Below are positions 1 to 9,506 of a stretch of 37,358 nucleotides of DNA, one piece after another. The notes beneath the pieces are model-generated. The model was not told the origin of the DNA, did no database searches, and was given only the letters and a program-made list of their open reading frames with translations. Within the stretch, counting starts at the first letter, position 1. Each line of letters opens with the position of its first letter. The stretch spans positions 1 to 37,358 of the forward strand of contig WTBJ01000036.1 of assembly GCA_013139135.1 (NCBI GenBank). Reading direction: 5' to 3'. Source of the stretch: Mycoplasmataceae bacterium. Its GTDB lineage: Bacteria > Bacillota_I > Bacilli_A > Mycoplasmatales > Hepatoplasmataceae. The translations under genes were made by a program, and so were the position numbers.

Positions 1-230
<230 letters not shown>

Positions 231-247
231 AGTTTTAATTTCCTTTT

Positions 248-3200
248 CTAGATTGTATTATCAATCTCCATTTTATTATTTTCCTCATCAAGGAAAGTAA
301 TTGTTAATCCAAGTCCTCGCATCTCATAGAAAAGAACTCAAAATCCCTCTGGAATTGATGGGGTTGGAAGTCTTTTTCCTTTTGCAATTGCATTATAAAG
401 TTCATTTCTCCCTTTAATATCATCGGATTTTAGCGTAAACATCTCTTGTAAAATATTTGATGCTCCGTAAGCTTCAAGTGCTCAAGCTTCCATTTCTCCA
501 AATCTTTGTCCACCATTTTGTGATTTACCACGTAATGGTTGTTGTGTGATTAAAGAGTATGGACCAATTGAACGCGCATGCATTTTATCATCAATCATAT
601 GTGAAAGTTTTAGCATATACATGACACCAACAGCAATTGGATTTTCATATTTATCACCAGTAATACCATCAGTTAAAATAAATTTACCTGAAGGGTTCAT
701 TTCTGCTTCCGCCATTAGGGTAGCAACATCTTCTGGAGTTGCACCATTAAAAATTGGTGTTGAAACTTTAACGCCTAATTTTTTAGCAGCCATTCCTAAA
801 TGTAATTCAAGCACTTGCCCGACATTCATTCTTGAAGGGACACCAAGTGGATTTAACATCATGTCAACGGGAGTTCCATCTTCTAAATATGGCATGTCTT
901 CAACAGGTAATACACGAGAAATTACTCCTTTATTTCCGTGACGTCCTGACATTTTGTCACCCTCTTGTATTTTTCGCTTTTGCGCGATAAATACTTTAAT
1001 GATTTTTTCAACACCATCATTCAATTTGTCACCATTTTCTTTAGAAAGAATTTTGATATCTTGAACAATTCCCTCTGCCGAATAAGGAACACGCAATGAA
1101 GAATCGCGAGTATTTTTAGCTTTATTTCCTAAAATTGCATCTAGTAATTTTTCTTCAGGAGAAAGATCATCTTCACCTTTAGGAGTAATTTTACCAACTA
1201 AAACATCTCCAACCTTAACTTGAGACCCAATAATAATAATTCCATCTTCATCTAAATTTCTTAATGATTCTTTAGAAGCGTTTGTAATATCACCAGTGAT
1301 TTGTTCCTCACCTAATTTTGTTGATCGTTGTTCAATTTTATGTTCTTCAATATGAATTGAAGTATAAACGTCATCTTTGACAAGACGTTCTGAAAGGATA
1401 ATTGCATCTTCATAATTGTAACCCCTTCATGTTGTGAAGGCCACAACAGGATTTTGTCCAATTGCAAGCTCTCCATTATCAACAGAAGGACCATCAGCAA
1501 TGATTTGACCCATCTTAATATTTTCCCCTATTTTCACTTTAGGGATTTGATTAATTGTTGAACCTTGATTTGAACGAACAAACTTTTCAAGTTCATATGT
1601 TTTTTCAAAATCGCCTTCAATAATTATTTTTGTTGAATCAACAAAAAGAACTTTTCCTGACGCCTCTGCTTTAATTGTCGTTGGTGAATATTTAGCTGAT
1701 TCTTCTTCTATTCCTGTCGCAACAATTGGAGCTTCAGGACGAATTAGAGGAATTGCTTGTCTTTGCATATTTGCACCCATTAATGCTCGGTTTGCATCAT
1801 CATGTTCTAGAAATGGAATATGCGCGGTTGCAACAGATACAGTTTGTCGTGGTGAAACATCCATCAATGTAACATCTTCTGGATTAACAGTAATAAATTT
1901 ACCATCTTGACGAACAATTACTTCTTTGTCAAGAATAACTCTATCAACGCTAACGTTAATTGTTGCTGGCGCAATCAATTCATTTTCTTCAAGATCCGAA
2001 GTTAAGAAAACTGCTTCGTTATCAACGATTCCTTTTTTAACTTTAAAATATGGAGTTTCTAGCAATCCAAATTTATTTACACGAGAGTAAATAGCAAGAT
2101 TCAAGATAAGTCCAATATTTGGTCCTTCTGGAGTTTCTATTGGATCAATTCTTCCATAATGAGTATTATGTATCCCACGAACAATTAGTGAAGCCGTATC
2201 TCGAGAAAGACCACCAGGCCCTAATGAAGTAATTCTTCTTTTGTTTGAAATTTCTGCAAGCGGATTAATTTGATCCATAAATTGTGAAAGTTGTGATGAA
2301 TTAAAGAAGTCCTTAATTGCTGATTCCATTAATTTATGATTAGTAATTGATTTAACAGTTACACCATCCAAAATTTTTGCTGAAATACGATCACGAAGGT
2401 TTTTTTCAATTCTTGTTAAACCAATTCTAAATTGGTTCTTTAATAAATCATTAATTGTTTTCAATTTACGATTTGATAGTGAATCAATATCGTCATAATG
2501 ATAAACGCCTTGTTCAAGATTAATCATGTATCCATAAGTTGCAATAATATCTGAGATTGTTAAGTGCTCATAATTGACTTTACTATTTGAAATTATATTA
2601 GAAATTTCAGGATATTCTACATTATTATAATCAGTCTTATTAACAAAAACTTTAATCAAATTAACTTGAGAAAAAAGACGTTTTTCTTGTTCAGTTAAAG
2701 TTTCAAGATAATTTTTTCCTAAAACAACAGGATCAATTCTTAAATCTGTTAATTTTAATTGATTACTTGTTTGTAATTCGTTAATTTTTAACGCTAATTC
2801 TTTAGTAACTAAAGTTCCTTTTGAAGCAATAACATTACTATCAACATCTAAAACATCAGCTGCTAAAATACGATCTAAAATACGTGAATATGGTGATAAT
2901 TTAGCATTCATTTTGTATCGTCCAGTTCTTGAAAGATCATATCTTCTTCGATTAAAAAGTAATTGCGAAATTGCTTCATTAACTGAATTTTGTGATAAAC
3001 GATCTCCTGCATTGATAACTTTAAAAATATCTGAACGAGATTTAAATGGTTCTGAATCTTCTGTTTTTACTTTACGAATTGATTCAATAATTAAATCATT
3101 ATTTGCGAACAACTTACGAATTTCAATATTTGGAATTCCAAAAGCATTTAATAACTGAGTGGCTTTGATTCGTTTTGATTTATCAATTTTTAATTTAATA

Positions 3201-3787
3201 TCACCAGGATCTGTGCCTAGTAATTTGTAATCTTTATAATCAAGTTCAAATCAAGCTCCTCTATTTGGTAAAATACTTGCTAATTTGAAAACTGAAGCAT
3301 CTGAAGCAGATTGAGCTCTTGAAGCTTTCATATGTTCAAAGTATGCCCCAGGCGCTCGTACGATTTGCGAAATAATAACTCGTTCAGAACCATTAATAAT
3401 AAATGATCCACCGTCAGTCATTAATGGTAAATTACAAATGAATGATTCGTCTTCATGTAATTTTTCACCTGTTTCAACTTCAATAATTCTAAATTTAGCT
3501 TTTAATGGTGCATAAAAATTAGCACCTCTGCTTTTTGCTTCTTTAATTTCAAACTCACGATTTTTTGGAAGTTCCAAATTTAATTTAATAAATTCGACAC
3601 GTAATTTATTTTTTGTTGATGAAATTGGATAAATTTCCTTAAAAATTTCTTCAATTCCTGTTTCAATAAATTTTTTAAACTCATCTGTTTGAATTTTTAA
3701 AAGATCAAAAACTTCAAGTTCGTTTTTGTTCTTTTGATAATTTAATCTGGTAGTTCCAATTCCAAATTGTTCTTTTTTATAGCTCAT
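248..3787 (-). CDS. rpoB: RNA polymerase beta subunit
   Basis: Complete beta subunit of RNA polymerase, 1179 residues, which forms the catalytic cleft with beta'. The frame is unbroken when UGA is read as Trp. The rifampicin-pocket segment around residues 500-540 contains [17 protein letters not shown] and LGPGGLSR, followed by [19 protein letters not shown]. The position equivalent to E. coli His526 is Asn515, and that equivalent to Ser531 is Thr520. The C-terminal region has the expected [14 protein letters not shown] end. The start ATG at 3787 is preceded by a strong GGAGGT site three bases away. A hairpin lies between rplL and this gene, so rpoBC may be read at a different level from the ribosomal genes upstream. 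Confidence 0.98.
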
Positions 3788-3825
3788 TTTACCTCCGCTT
3801 TGATATTTGTCTATATAAATAGGAA

Positions 3826-3856
3826 AAAAGGGGGATACGTCAATATCCGTCCTTTT
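3826..3856 (-). terminator. rplL-rpoB intergenic hairpin (attenuator or partial terminator)
   Basis: On the minus strand AAAAGG-AC-GGATA, loop TTGACG, then TATCC-C-CCTTTT folds into an 11-bp stem with a 2/1 internal loop and ends in six T residues. It lies between the rplL stop and the rpoB Shine-Dalgarno. This is the shape of an intrinsic terminator. Because rpoB has no obvious promoter of its own downstream of the hairpin, partial read-through is the likely arrangement. Function is inferred from shape and place only. Confidence 0.6.
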
Positions 3857-3872
3857 AGTGTTTTATAAATTG

Positions 3873-4223
3873 TTATTCCGCAACAATATCTGCCCCAATT
3901 TCCTTAAATTTAGCAACTAATGCTTCTGCTTCTGTATCGTCAAGTCCTTCTTTAATAACTCCACCTTTTTCAGCAAAGCCCTTAGCTTCCATTAAACCTA
4001 ATCCTAAAATTTCTCTAACCAATTTAATTGTAGCAATTTTATTTGCTCCTGGTCCAAGTAGTTTAACAGTTTTTTCCGTTGATACAGCTTCGCCTGCTGA
4101 TGCTGCAACTGGTGCTGATGCTGTTACACCAAATTCTTCTTCGATTGCTTTGACTAATTTATTTAGTTCAATAACTTTCATTTGTTTTAATTCTTTAATA
4201 AAATCTTCTATTTTGATTGCCAT
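3873..4223 (-). CDS. rplL: Ribosomal protein L7/L12
   Basis: Stalk protein L7/L12, 116 residues, which recruits and activates translation GTPases on the large subunit. The N-terminal dimerisation helices (about residues 1-35) are followed by a short Ala/Val/Ser-rich hinge (about 34-46). The C-terminal domain has the family pattern EKTVKLLGPGANKIATIKLV and then GLGLMEAKGFAEKG. Length and architecture are normal. The start has AAAGGAG upstream (rc of 4231-4237). It follows rplJ by 15 bases, as expected since L10 and L12 form one complex, and precedes the rpoB hairpin. Confidence 0.98.
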   Translation of the reverse strand: MAIKIEDFIKELKQMKVIELNKLVKAIEEEFGVTASAPVAASAGEAVSTEKTVKLLGPGANKIATIKLVREILGLGLMEAKGFAEKGGVIKEGLDDTEAEALVAKFKEIGADIVAE

Positions 4224-4238
4224 TTTAATCTCCTTTAA

Positions 4239-4733
4239 TTATATACTTTCTTTTTGTTTAGCAACTTGGTCTAATGAATATGCCAAGTTTCGAATTGTTC
4301 CAGTAAGTGCTGATAACAATAATGAAAGTAATTCATCTTTTGCTGGTAATCCAGCTATTTCTGTAATCTTTTGCGCATCGTAAAAGACTTCGTTAATATA
4401 TCCACCCTTAAAATTTAACTTATCATTATCTTTAATAACTTTATAAAGTTCCTTTAAGGCTGTTTGTTCATCATTATTAATAAATAAAAACGCTGATGAA
4501 CCAGTTAAAACATCATTTATTTCTGTCTTTCCCGAGTTTGTAAATGCTATTTTTGCTAATCTGTTTTTAAAAACCTTGTTTATTCCATTAGAGTTACGAA
4601 TGTTAGTTCGTAATTTTGCTTGTTGATTTGCATTTAATCCAAGATATTCTCAAACTACAATAATTTTTGCATTTGAAATTAATTCAGTTAATTCTGCAAC
4701 ATTAGCTATTTTTTGTTTTTTTGTAATTGCCAT
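4239..4733 (-). CDS. rplJ: Ribosomal protein L10
   Basis: L10, 164 residues, the base of the ribosomal stalk that binds L12 dimers and 23S rRNA. The frame begins MAITKKQKIANVAELTELIS and contains the typical NRLAKIAF and GSSAFLF-like strands, one UGA Trp (VVWEYLGL), and a C-terminal L12-binding helix. GAGGT stands 7 bases before the ATG. Only 12 bases separate it from the rplA stop, so there is no room for the separate L10 leader structure found before rplJ in many Firmicutes; any autoregulation must act elsewhere in the transcript. Confidence 0.96.
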
Positions 4734-4745
4734 CTGGATTTACCT

Positions 4746-5432
4746 CTATTCTTTTATAATCTTAATTCCGGGTCCCATTGTTGATGAAATCGTAATAGTA
4801 TTAAGATAATTTCCTTTTAAATTATTAGGTTTTTTGTCTTTGATTAAATTGAAAATTACATTATAGTTTTCAACTAAATCAGTTGTAGGAAAAGATTTCT
4901 TCCCAATAGATAGTGCAATAATACCTTCTTTATCAGTTCGATATTCCAATTGCCCCTTTTTAATATTTTCTACAGCAGTTTTAACATCTGTAGTTACTGT
5001 TCCTAATTTTGGATTTGGCATTAGACCCTTTGGTCCAAGCACTTTTCCAAATCGAGCAAGTTTAGGCATAAATAATGGAGTCGTAACGATAAAGTCAAAA
5101 TCAAATCAATTATTTTTTGTAACTTTATCCATAATTTCGATTCCGCCAGTATGATCTGCTCCCGCTTGTTTAGCGATTTCTAAATCAGCAGTTTCACCAA
5201 TTACTAAAACCTTGGCATTACGCCCAGTTCCATGTGGTAAAACTATTGAACCTCTTATTTGTTGTTCAGCTTTTGTTGTATCTAAATTTAAATTAAATGC
5301 AACTTCAACTGCAGGGTCAAATTTTTCGAATGAATTCTTTTTTAAAATTTCAATTCCCTCAGTGATTGAATATTCCTTATTTTCATTAAAGTTTGAATAA
5401 GCAATTTTTAAGTTTTTTGATCACTTAGCCAT
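4746..5432 (-). CDS. rplA: Ribosomal protein L1
   Basis: L1, 228 residues, part of the mobile L1 stalk that helps release E-site tRNA and, in many bacteria, a repressor of its own mRNA. The frame contains GSIVLPHGTGR, the glycine-rich stretch FGKVLGPKGLMPNPKLGT and VTTDV, all family signatures, plus UGA Trp codons (KWSKN, NNWFDF). The ATG overlaps the rplK stop by one base (TAATG), with AGGAGAGGATAA before it. Normal length. See the rplK leader entries for a possible site of L1 feedback. Confidence 0.97.
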
Positions 5433-5854
5433 TATTTATCCTCTCCTTCAATTGTAATTCCCATATTCTTTGCAGTTCCTCTAACCATTGACTCTGCTGA
5501 TTTTAATGAAGTAGTATTTAAATCCTTCATTTTATATTCAGCAATTTCTGTAAGTTGCTTTAGTGAAATTGAACCAACAATTTCCGAACCTGTTTTTTTT
5601 GCGCCTTTGGTGATTCCCGCTGCTTTGATTAATAAAGATGCAACTGGTGATGTTTTCAATTCAAATTGATAAGAACGATCATTGTAAGCAGTTATAACAA
5701 CTGGAACAATATCACCTTCTCGGTCACGAGTGGCATTATTAAATTCTCTTGTAAAACCAACCATATCAATGCTAAGTCCAGCAAGTTCTGGGCCGGGTTT
5801 AGCTTGACCAGCTTTAAATTGTAATTTTGTAATTCTTGTAACTTTTCTCGCCAT
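5432..5854 (-). CDS. rplK: Ribosomal protein L11
   Basis: L11, 140 residues, part of the GTPase-associated centre. The N-terminal domain carries the proline-rich signature region (QAKPGPELAGLSIDMVGF) and the C-terminal rRNA-binding domain has the GAKKTGSEIVGSIS pattern and the conserved GTAKNMGI end. Normal length. AAAGGGA lies 6 bases before the ATG. It starts the second half of the nusG-rpo cluster, after a 180-base leader that holds two strong hairpins, and is coupled to rplA by a one-base overlap. Confidence 0.98.
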   Translation of the reverse strand: MARKVTRITKLQFKAGQAKPGPELAGLSIDMVGFTREFNNATRDREGDIVPVVITAYNDRSYQFELKTSPVASLLIKAAGITKGAKKTGSEIVGSISLKQLTEIAEYKMKDLNTTSLKSAESMVRGTAKNMGITIEGEDK

Positions 5855-5895
5855 TTAAGTCCCTTTCTTTTCTCATGCAACAATAAATAAAATAA

Positions 5896-5930
5896 ATTAA
5901 GACCTAACCCGATATGGACTAAGCCTTAAT
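5896..5930 (-). promoter_or_regulatory. Long hairpin in the rplK leader
   Basis: On the minus strand, ATTAAGGCTTAGTCC can pair over all 15 positions (with G-U pairs) with GGGTTAGGTCTTAAT around a 5-base loop ATATC. It lies about 40-75 bases before the rplK start and is followed by a U-rich, A/U-only stretch rather than a clean U-run. It may be a regulatory leader element of the L11-L1 operon, possibly an L1 or L11 feedback site, or a weak terminator. I do not recognise a named RNA family. Confidence 0.5.
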
Positions 5931-5954
5931 GAAACAAATCATTTTAATAACTTG

Positions 5955-5985
5955 AGCGGCAATTTTAAGTATTTCTACCGCCGCT
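5955..5985 (-). promoter_or_regulatory. GC-rich hairpin in the nusG-rplK gap
   Basis: On the minus strand AGCGGC and GCCGCT pair as a 6-bp stem, unusually GC-rich for this genome. The enclosed loop contains a smaller GUA-GAAA-UAC hairpin with a GNRA-type tetraloop. It lies upstream of the longer rplK leader hairpin. No U-run follows, so a terminator is unlikely; a structured leader is the better reading. Confidence 0.45.
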
Positions 5986-6018
5986 TTCTTTAGCTACATC
6001 TTTGTAATTTTAACAAAA

Positions 6019-6032
6019 ACAATAAAAATTGT
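6019..6032 (-). terminator. Weak A/T hairpin after nusG
   Basis: On the minus strand ACAAT-TTTT-ATTGT is followed by TTTT just after the nusG stop. The stem is only five mostly A-T pairs, so it would be a weak terminator at best and nusG read-through into rplK is likely. Confidence 0.25.
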
Positions 6033-6033
6033 A

Positions 6034-6606
6034 TTATTTTTTTACAACATTAGTGAGGTCAATTTTAACTTGGATTATTCTCCCAAAAAATTCGAGTTCA
6101 ATTGTCACAAGTTGTTTAATGAAATTAATTTCTCCAACCTTACCATCTTTATTTGCGAAGTCGCCACTTTTAACAGTCACGATGTCTCCAATTTCATAAT
6201 CAACATGTTGTAAAAATTTACCTTTAACTTTAACGGTAATGTTTTCACGTTGCATCTCTTCCTCTTGAATCGCTGAAATTATTTTATTAATTTGCGCTTC
6301 TGGAACCGGGGTTGGTTTAGTTCTTTGACCAGATGATCCAACAATTCCCGTAACATATTGAGTATTTCTAATGACGTATCAAGATTCATCAGTCATATAA
6401 ACTTTTACATATAAATAACCAGGAAACATCGGTTTACGCCTAACGTTTAATAATTTAGTTGTGTGATAAGTCATTGGCAATAAAACTTCTTTAATTCCTG
6501 AATCGGGTTCACTAAAATCACGATTCTCCAATGATTCCTTAACTTTTTGTTCATGATTTGGAATAACTTGAACAATATATCATTTTTGTTTGTCTTGTTT
6601 AATCAC
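6034..6606 (-). CDS. nusG: Transcription termination/antitermination factor NusG
   Basis: NusG, 190 residues, binds RNA polymerase and affects pausing, termination and coupling to translation. The N-terminal NGN domain begins with KWYIVQVIPNHEQKVKESL (UGA Trp) and includes RRKPMFPGYLYVK. The C-terminal KOW domain starts near the YEIGDIVTVKSGDFANKDGK segment. The start is GTG at 6606: AGAGGAG precedes it and an in-frame TAA lies directly upstream, which rules out an earlier start. It follows secE by 14 bases, in the Bacillus-like secE-nusG-rplK order. Confidence 0.96.
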
Positions 6607-6620
6607 TTATTCTCCTCTTT

Positions 6621-6785
6621 TTAAAGTACATTAATCAATGCTTCAACGCTAACGCTAAAAACAAATACAATTAATACTAATGTAATTATTATTATTATAG
6701 TTGAAATAAACACTTTTAATGTTTTTCTGGTGTTTGACCACCGAATTTTTCTTACTTCTCTTGGTAAATTTTTAAAAAAATCCAT
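6621..6785 (-). CDS. secE: Preprotein translocase subunit SecE
   Basis: SecE, 54 residues, a single-span subunit that clamps SecY in the Sec channel. A short cytoplasmic amphipathic part, KNLPREVRKIRWSNTRKTLK (UGA Trp), is followed by one membrane helix (about residues 28-52, rich in Ile, Val, Leu and Phe). This is the minimal Gram-positive type. The ATG overlaps the rpmG stop by one base (TAATG). Assigned from size, the R-K-I-x-W motif, topology and the place between rpmG and nusG. Confidence 0.93.
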   Translation of the reverse strand: MDFFKNLPREVRKIRWSNTRKTLKVFISTIIIIITLVLIVFVFSVSVEALINVL

Positions 6786-6931
6786 TATCTTGTTTCCTTG
6801 TGCAACGTATGTTTATTACAAGTTTTACAATATTTTTTAATTTCTAATTTTGTTGGATTATTTGGATCCTTAAAAACATTATAATTTCTCGAAAGACATT
6901 CATCGCATATTAAAATTACTTTTTTTTTCAT
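6785..6931 (-). CDS. rpmG: Ribosomal protein L33
   Basis: L33, 48 residues, a small large-subunit protein. It is the zinc-binding form: CDEC near residues 9-12 and CKTC near residues 35-38. The frame begins [12 protein letters not shown] and ends with [10 protein letters not shown] site reading AAAGGTAAGGGA precedes the ATG. The gene lies between the sigma gene and secE, as rpmGB does in Bacillus, and its stop overlaps the secE start. Confidence 0.95.
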   Translation of the reverse strand: MKKKVILICDECLSRNYNVFKDPNNPTKLEIKKYCKTCNKHTLHKETR

Positions 6932-6947
6932 TCCCTTACCTTTAATA

Positions 6948-6953
6948 ATTATA
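6948..6953 (-). promoter_or_regulatory. Candidate -10 box for rpmG-secE-nusG
   Basis: TATAAT on the minus strand, 16 bases before the rpmG ATG, giving a leader of about 10 bases that still holds the AAGG-type ribosome site. It could restart transcription after the sigma gene. No convincing -35 box is seen. Confidence 0.4.
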
Positions 6954-6972
6954 TTGTAATCTAAAAAAGATT

Positions 6973-7542
6973 TTAATCATACATTGAAATTATTGTTGTT
7001 GCTTTATTAAATATTTTTGCTTTTCGTTGATAAACGGTTTGAAGCGGAATAGATAACATTTCTGAAATTTGTTTCGGGGTTTTTTCTTCTACCAGTAAAC
7101 TAAAGATTTTTTGTTCTTGATAGTTTAATTTTCCATTTACTAAACTTAATGTTTTAACAATGTTTATTAATGGATTATTTTCAAATACTACTTTGTCATA
7201 TTTATCTAGATATAAGTCTGCATAATTCATGACCATGTTTGCTTTCGTAACAAAGTGACGTAATTCATTTTGAATACTATAAAACATAAATTCCTTTATG
7301 TATGCTGGTAAAGATTTTTTGTGTTTGCCATCATAATTAATTATGATTAAATAAAAACACCCCATGCATAGGCCTTTGACTTCGTCGTATGTAAAGGGTA
7401 TTGCGGGGTATTTATTTTGAATTATTCGGATGTAGGTTTTAATTAAATTATCATATTGTTCTAAGAGTATCGAGAGGCTCTGATTGTTCTTGAAAATCCT
7501 GACTTGTTTAACTAAAGTATATTGAGTTCATATTTCGTTCAT
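6973..7542 (-). CDS. Sigma-70 family (SigH-position) alternative sigma factor
   Basis: A 189-residue protein with a sigma region 4 helix-turn-helix at the C-terminus (about residues 137-182: [20 protein letters not shown], then an [17 protein letters not shown]-like recognition helix). The N-terminal half resembles region 2 ([17 protein letters not shown], later [13 protein letters not shown]). It would direct RNA polymerase to a special promoter set. In Bacillus the gene between rlmB/yacP and rpmGB is sigH, so this is probably its diverged ortholog; Mollicutes often have one such minor sigma. Region 2 is weakly conserved and the regulon cannot be read from the sequence. It starts one base after the rlmB stop. 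Confidence 0.75.
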
Positions 7543-7543
7543 T

Positions 7544-8248
7544 TTACTTATATATTTCATATAAGATAATTGCAGTAGCCGAGGAAACGTTTAATGATTC
7601 AACGTTATTTGTCATTGAGATTTTAATATTAAAATCAGCGCGGCTTTGTAATGATTTTCGAACTCCTTTCCCTTCACTACCAAAAATTATCACTTTCTTC
7701 TTAAACTCCTTAATTTTTGAAAGATTTTTTTCGCCAGTAAGAGAAGTTGAAATAATTCAATAATTATTTTTTTTAAGTTCATTTACAACATGGTTGATAG
7801 AACTTGCTTGAGCAATTTCTAAATTAATTCATGCTCCCGAGGAAGCTTTGATTGAAGTAGCGTTTAAAGGTGCTGATTCGTACTTTGTTAAGATAATTGA
7901 ATTAACACCAAAGGCAGCGGCATTTCGCATAATTGATCCAAAATTTTGCGGATCTGAAATATGATCTAATAATAAAATAGTATTTTCTTCTCTTAAACTA
8001 TTGTTTTTTATTAATTGATCAACAGACAAAATCTGCGGATCAGTAATTTTTGCGACAATGCCTTGAACATTTTTGTTCGGAAACATTTTTTTGTAATTTA
8101 TTTCCGACAATTTTTTAGGTTCAATGTTCAATTTTTTAAGTTCATTATAAAAAGAGTTATGTCTTTTTACATCAATAAATAACTCCAGTAGTAAATCACT
8201 TTTTTTATCAATCAATTCCTTAATTGGATTTTTTCCATATATATACAT
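7544..8248 (-). CDS. rlmB: TrmH/SpoU family rRNA 2'-O-methyltransferase (RlmB type)
   Basis: SPOUT-family RNA 2'-O-ribose methyltransferase, 234 residues. It begins [13 protein letters not shown] as in the RlmB N-terminal substrate-binding domain. The SAM knot domain follows, with motif 1 HISDPQNFGSIMRNAAAFG, motif 2 VIIFGSEGKGVRKS, and motif 3 NNVESLNVSSATAIILYE. RlmB methylates G2251 of 23S rRNA in E. coli; target identity here is inferred. One UGA Trp lies after SIKASSGA. The ATG overlaps the cysS stop by one base, as in the Bacillus cysS-yacO neighbourhood. Confidence 0.92.
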
Positions 8249-9483
8249 TAAATTATCCTCAATTCTTTTCTCATCTCATCAGTTTTTACATAGTCTTTAT
8301 TTTTGTAATATGTTTGAAAATCGTTCATTTTTTTAGTATCTATTTTTATATTAAATCCAATTAACTTAAATGTTCCAATTAATTTATTCAATTCATTGCC
8401 ATTAATTATATTATCGGATGATGAATTTATTTTTTTAATATTTTCTTCAACCATAGTCCAAAATGAAGTAAAATCTAGATTATTATTTAAAAGTAAAATT
8501 AGTTCCTTGTTAATTTTAGGGTTTAGTTTAAATGATTGATTTTTTCTTAATAAACCTACGAACATATTATTAATCTTTGCGATTTTGTTTATCGATGTGT
8601 CGACTAAGTCTTGACTAAAATCAAGTGGTTTTAAGTAATTTGTAGAAAGCAAAATAAAGCGCAACAAATTTTGGTCATACTTCTTAATGAAATCTTTGAC
8701 ATAAACAGTATTACCAAGCGACTTAGACATTTTTTGATCATTAAAATTAACGTGTCCTATATAGATTCAATTCTTAGCAAGTTTTTTTCTATTTAGACTC
8801 TCAAATTGTGCCGCCTCGTTGACGTGATGTGGAAATCTCAAATCAATTCCCCCACCATGTAAATCGATTGTTTTATGATTAAAATATTTGTCAACAAAAA
8901 ATGAGCATTCCGTATGTCAACCCGGTCTTCCCTCACTTCAAGGCGATTCATATTTTAGGCCATGTTGAGATTTTTTTCATAAAACAAAATCATGATTAAA
9001 TTCATTTTTTTGTTTTAAATTTTCCAAATTAATATTTGCAAATTTAGCATAATTTGGAAATTTAACGATTGAAAAATAAACTGAACCGTCCTTTTCATAG
9101 GCGAATCCCTTATCAATAAGTTTTTCAATAAAAATAATCATTCCGGAGATGTTGGTTGTAACCTGGGGCATAATGGTTGGTTTCAAGATATTCATTTCTT
9201 TCAAAATATTTAAATATGCTTGAATATATTTTTCACTTATTTTGTGCTCGGTAGTTTTTTCTTTTTGCGCCTTAATAATTATCTTATCGTCAAGATCCGT
9301 TAAATTATTTACGTATTTAAAATGTTTATTTTCTCCAAGTAGACGATTGATAAGATCAAATACCAGAATTGTTCGTAAATTCCCAACATGAATATCGTCA
9401 TAAGTAGTTGGACCGCAAAGATATAATTTGGCATTTGGTTTTAGTTTTAATTGTTTTTTAGTAAAAAAATTTTCTATTTTCAT
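8248..9483 (-). CDS. cysS: Cysteinyl-tRNA synthetase
   Basis: Class I synthetase that charges tRNA-Cys, 411 residues, slightly shorter than the usual 450-480. Cys23 begins [13 protein letters not shown], where HVGN (32-35) is the HIGH motif. The central part has GWHTECSFF-like and [15 protein letters not shown] zinc/substrate motifs, and KMSKSLGN (251-258) is the KMSKS loop. Several UGA Trp codons lie between residues 165 and 250. No Shine-Dalgarno is present: TATAAT stands 6 bases before the ATG, so the mRNA is probably leaderless. Shortening affects the C-terminal anticodon-recognition end. Confidence 0.96.
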
Positions 9484-9489
9484 AATTAA

Positions 9490-9495
9490 ATTATA
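9490..9495 (-). promoter_or_regulatory. -10 box of a probably leaderless cysS transcript
   Basis: TATAAT on the minus strand with exactly 6 bases between it and the cysS ATG. With the usual -10 to start distance, transcription begins on the A of the ATG. No Shine-Dalgarno and no clear -35 box. Confidence 0.55.
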
Positions 9496-9506
9496 TGTTT
9501 AATAAA

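Noticed and set aside
546-941. Plus-strand open frame within rpoB
   Set aside because: It is the antisense shadow of a strongly conserved rpoB segment, with no ribosome site and no family likeness. The same holds for the plus-strand frames inside atpD, atpG and prfA.
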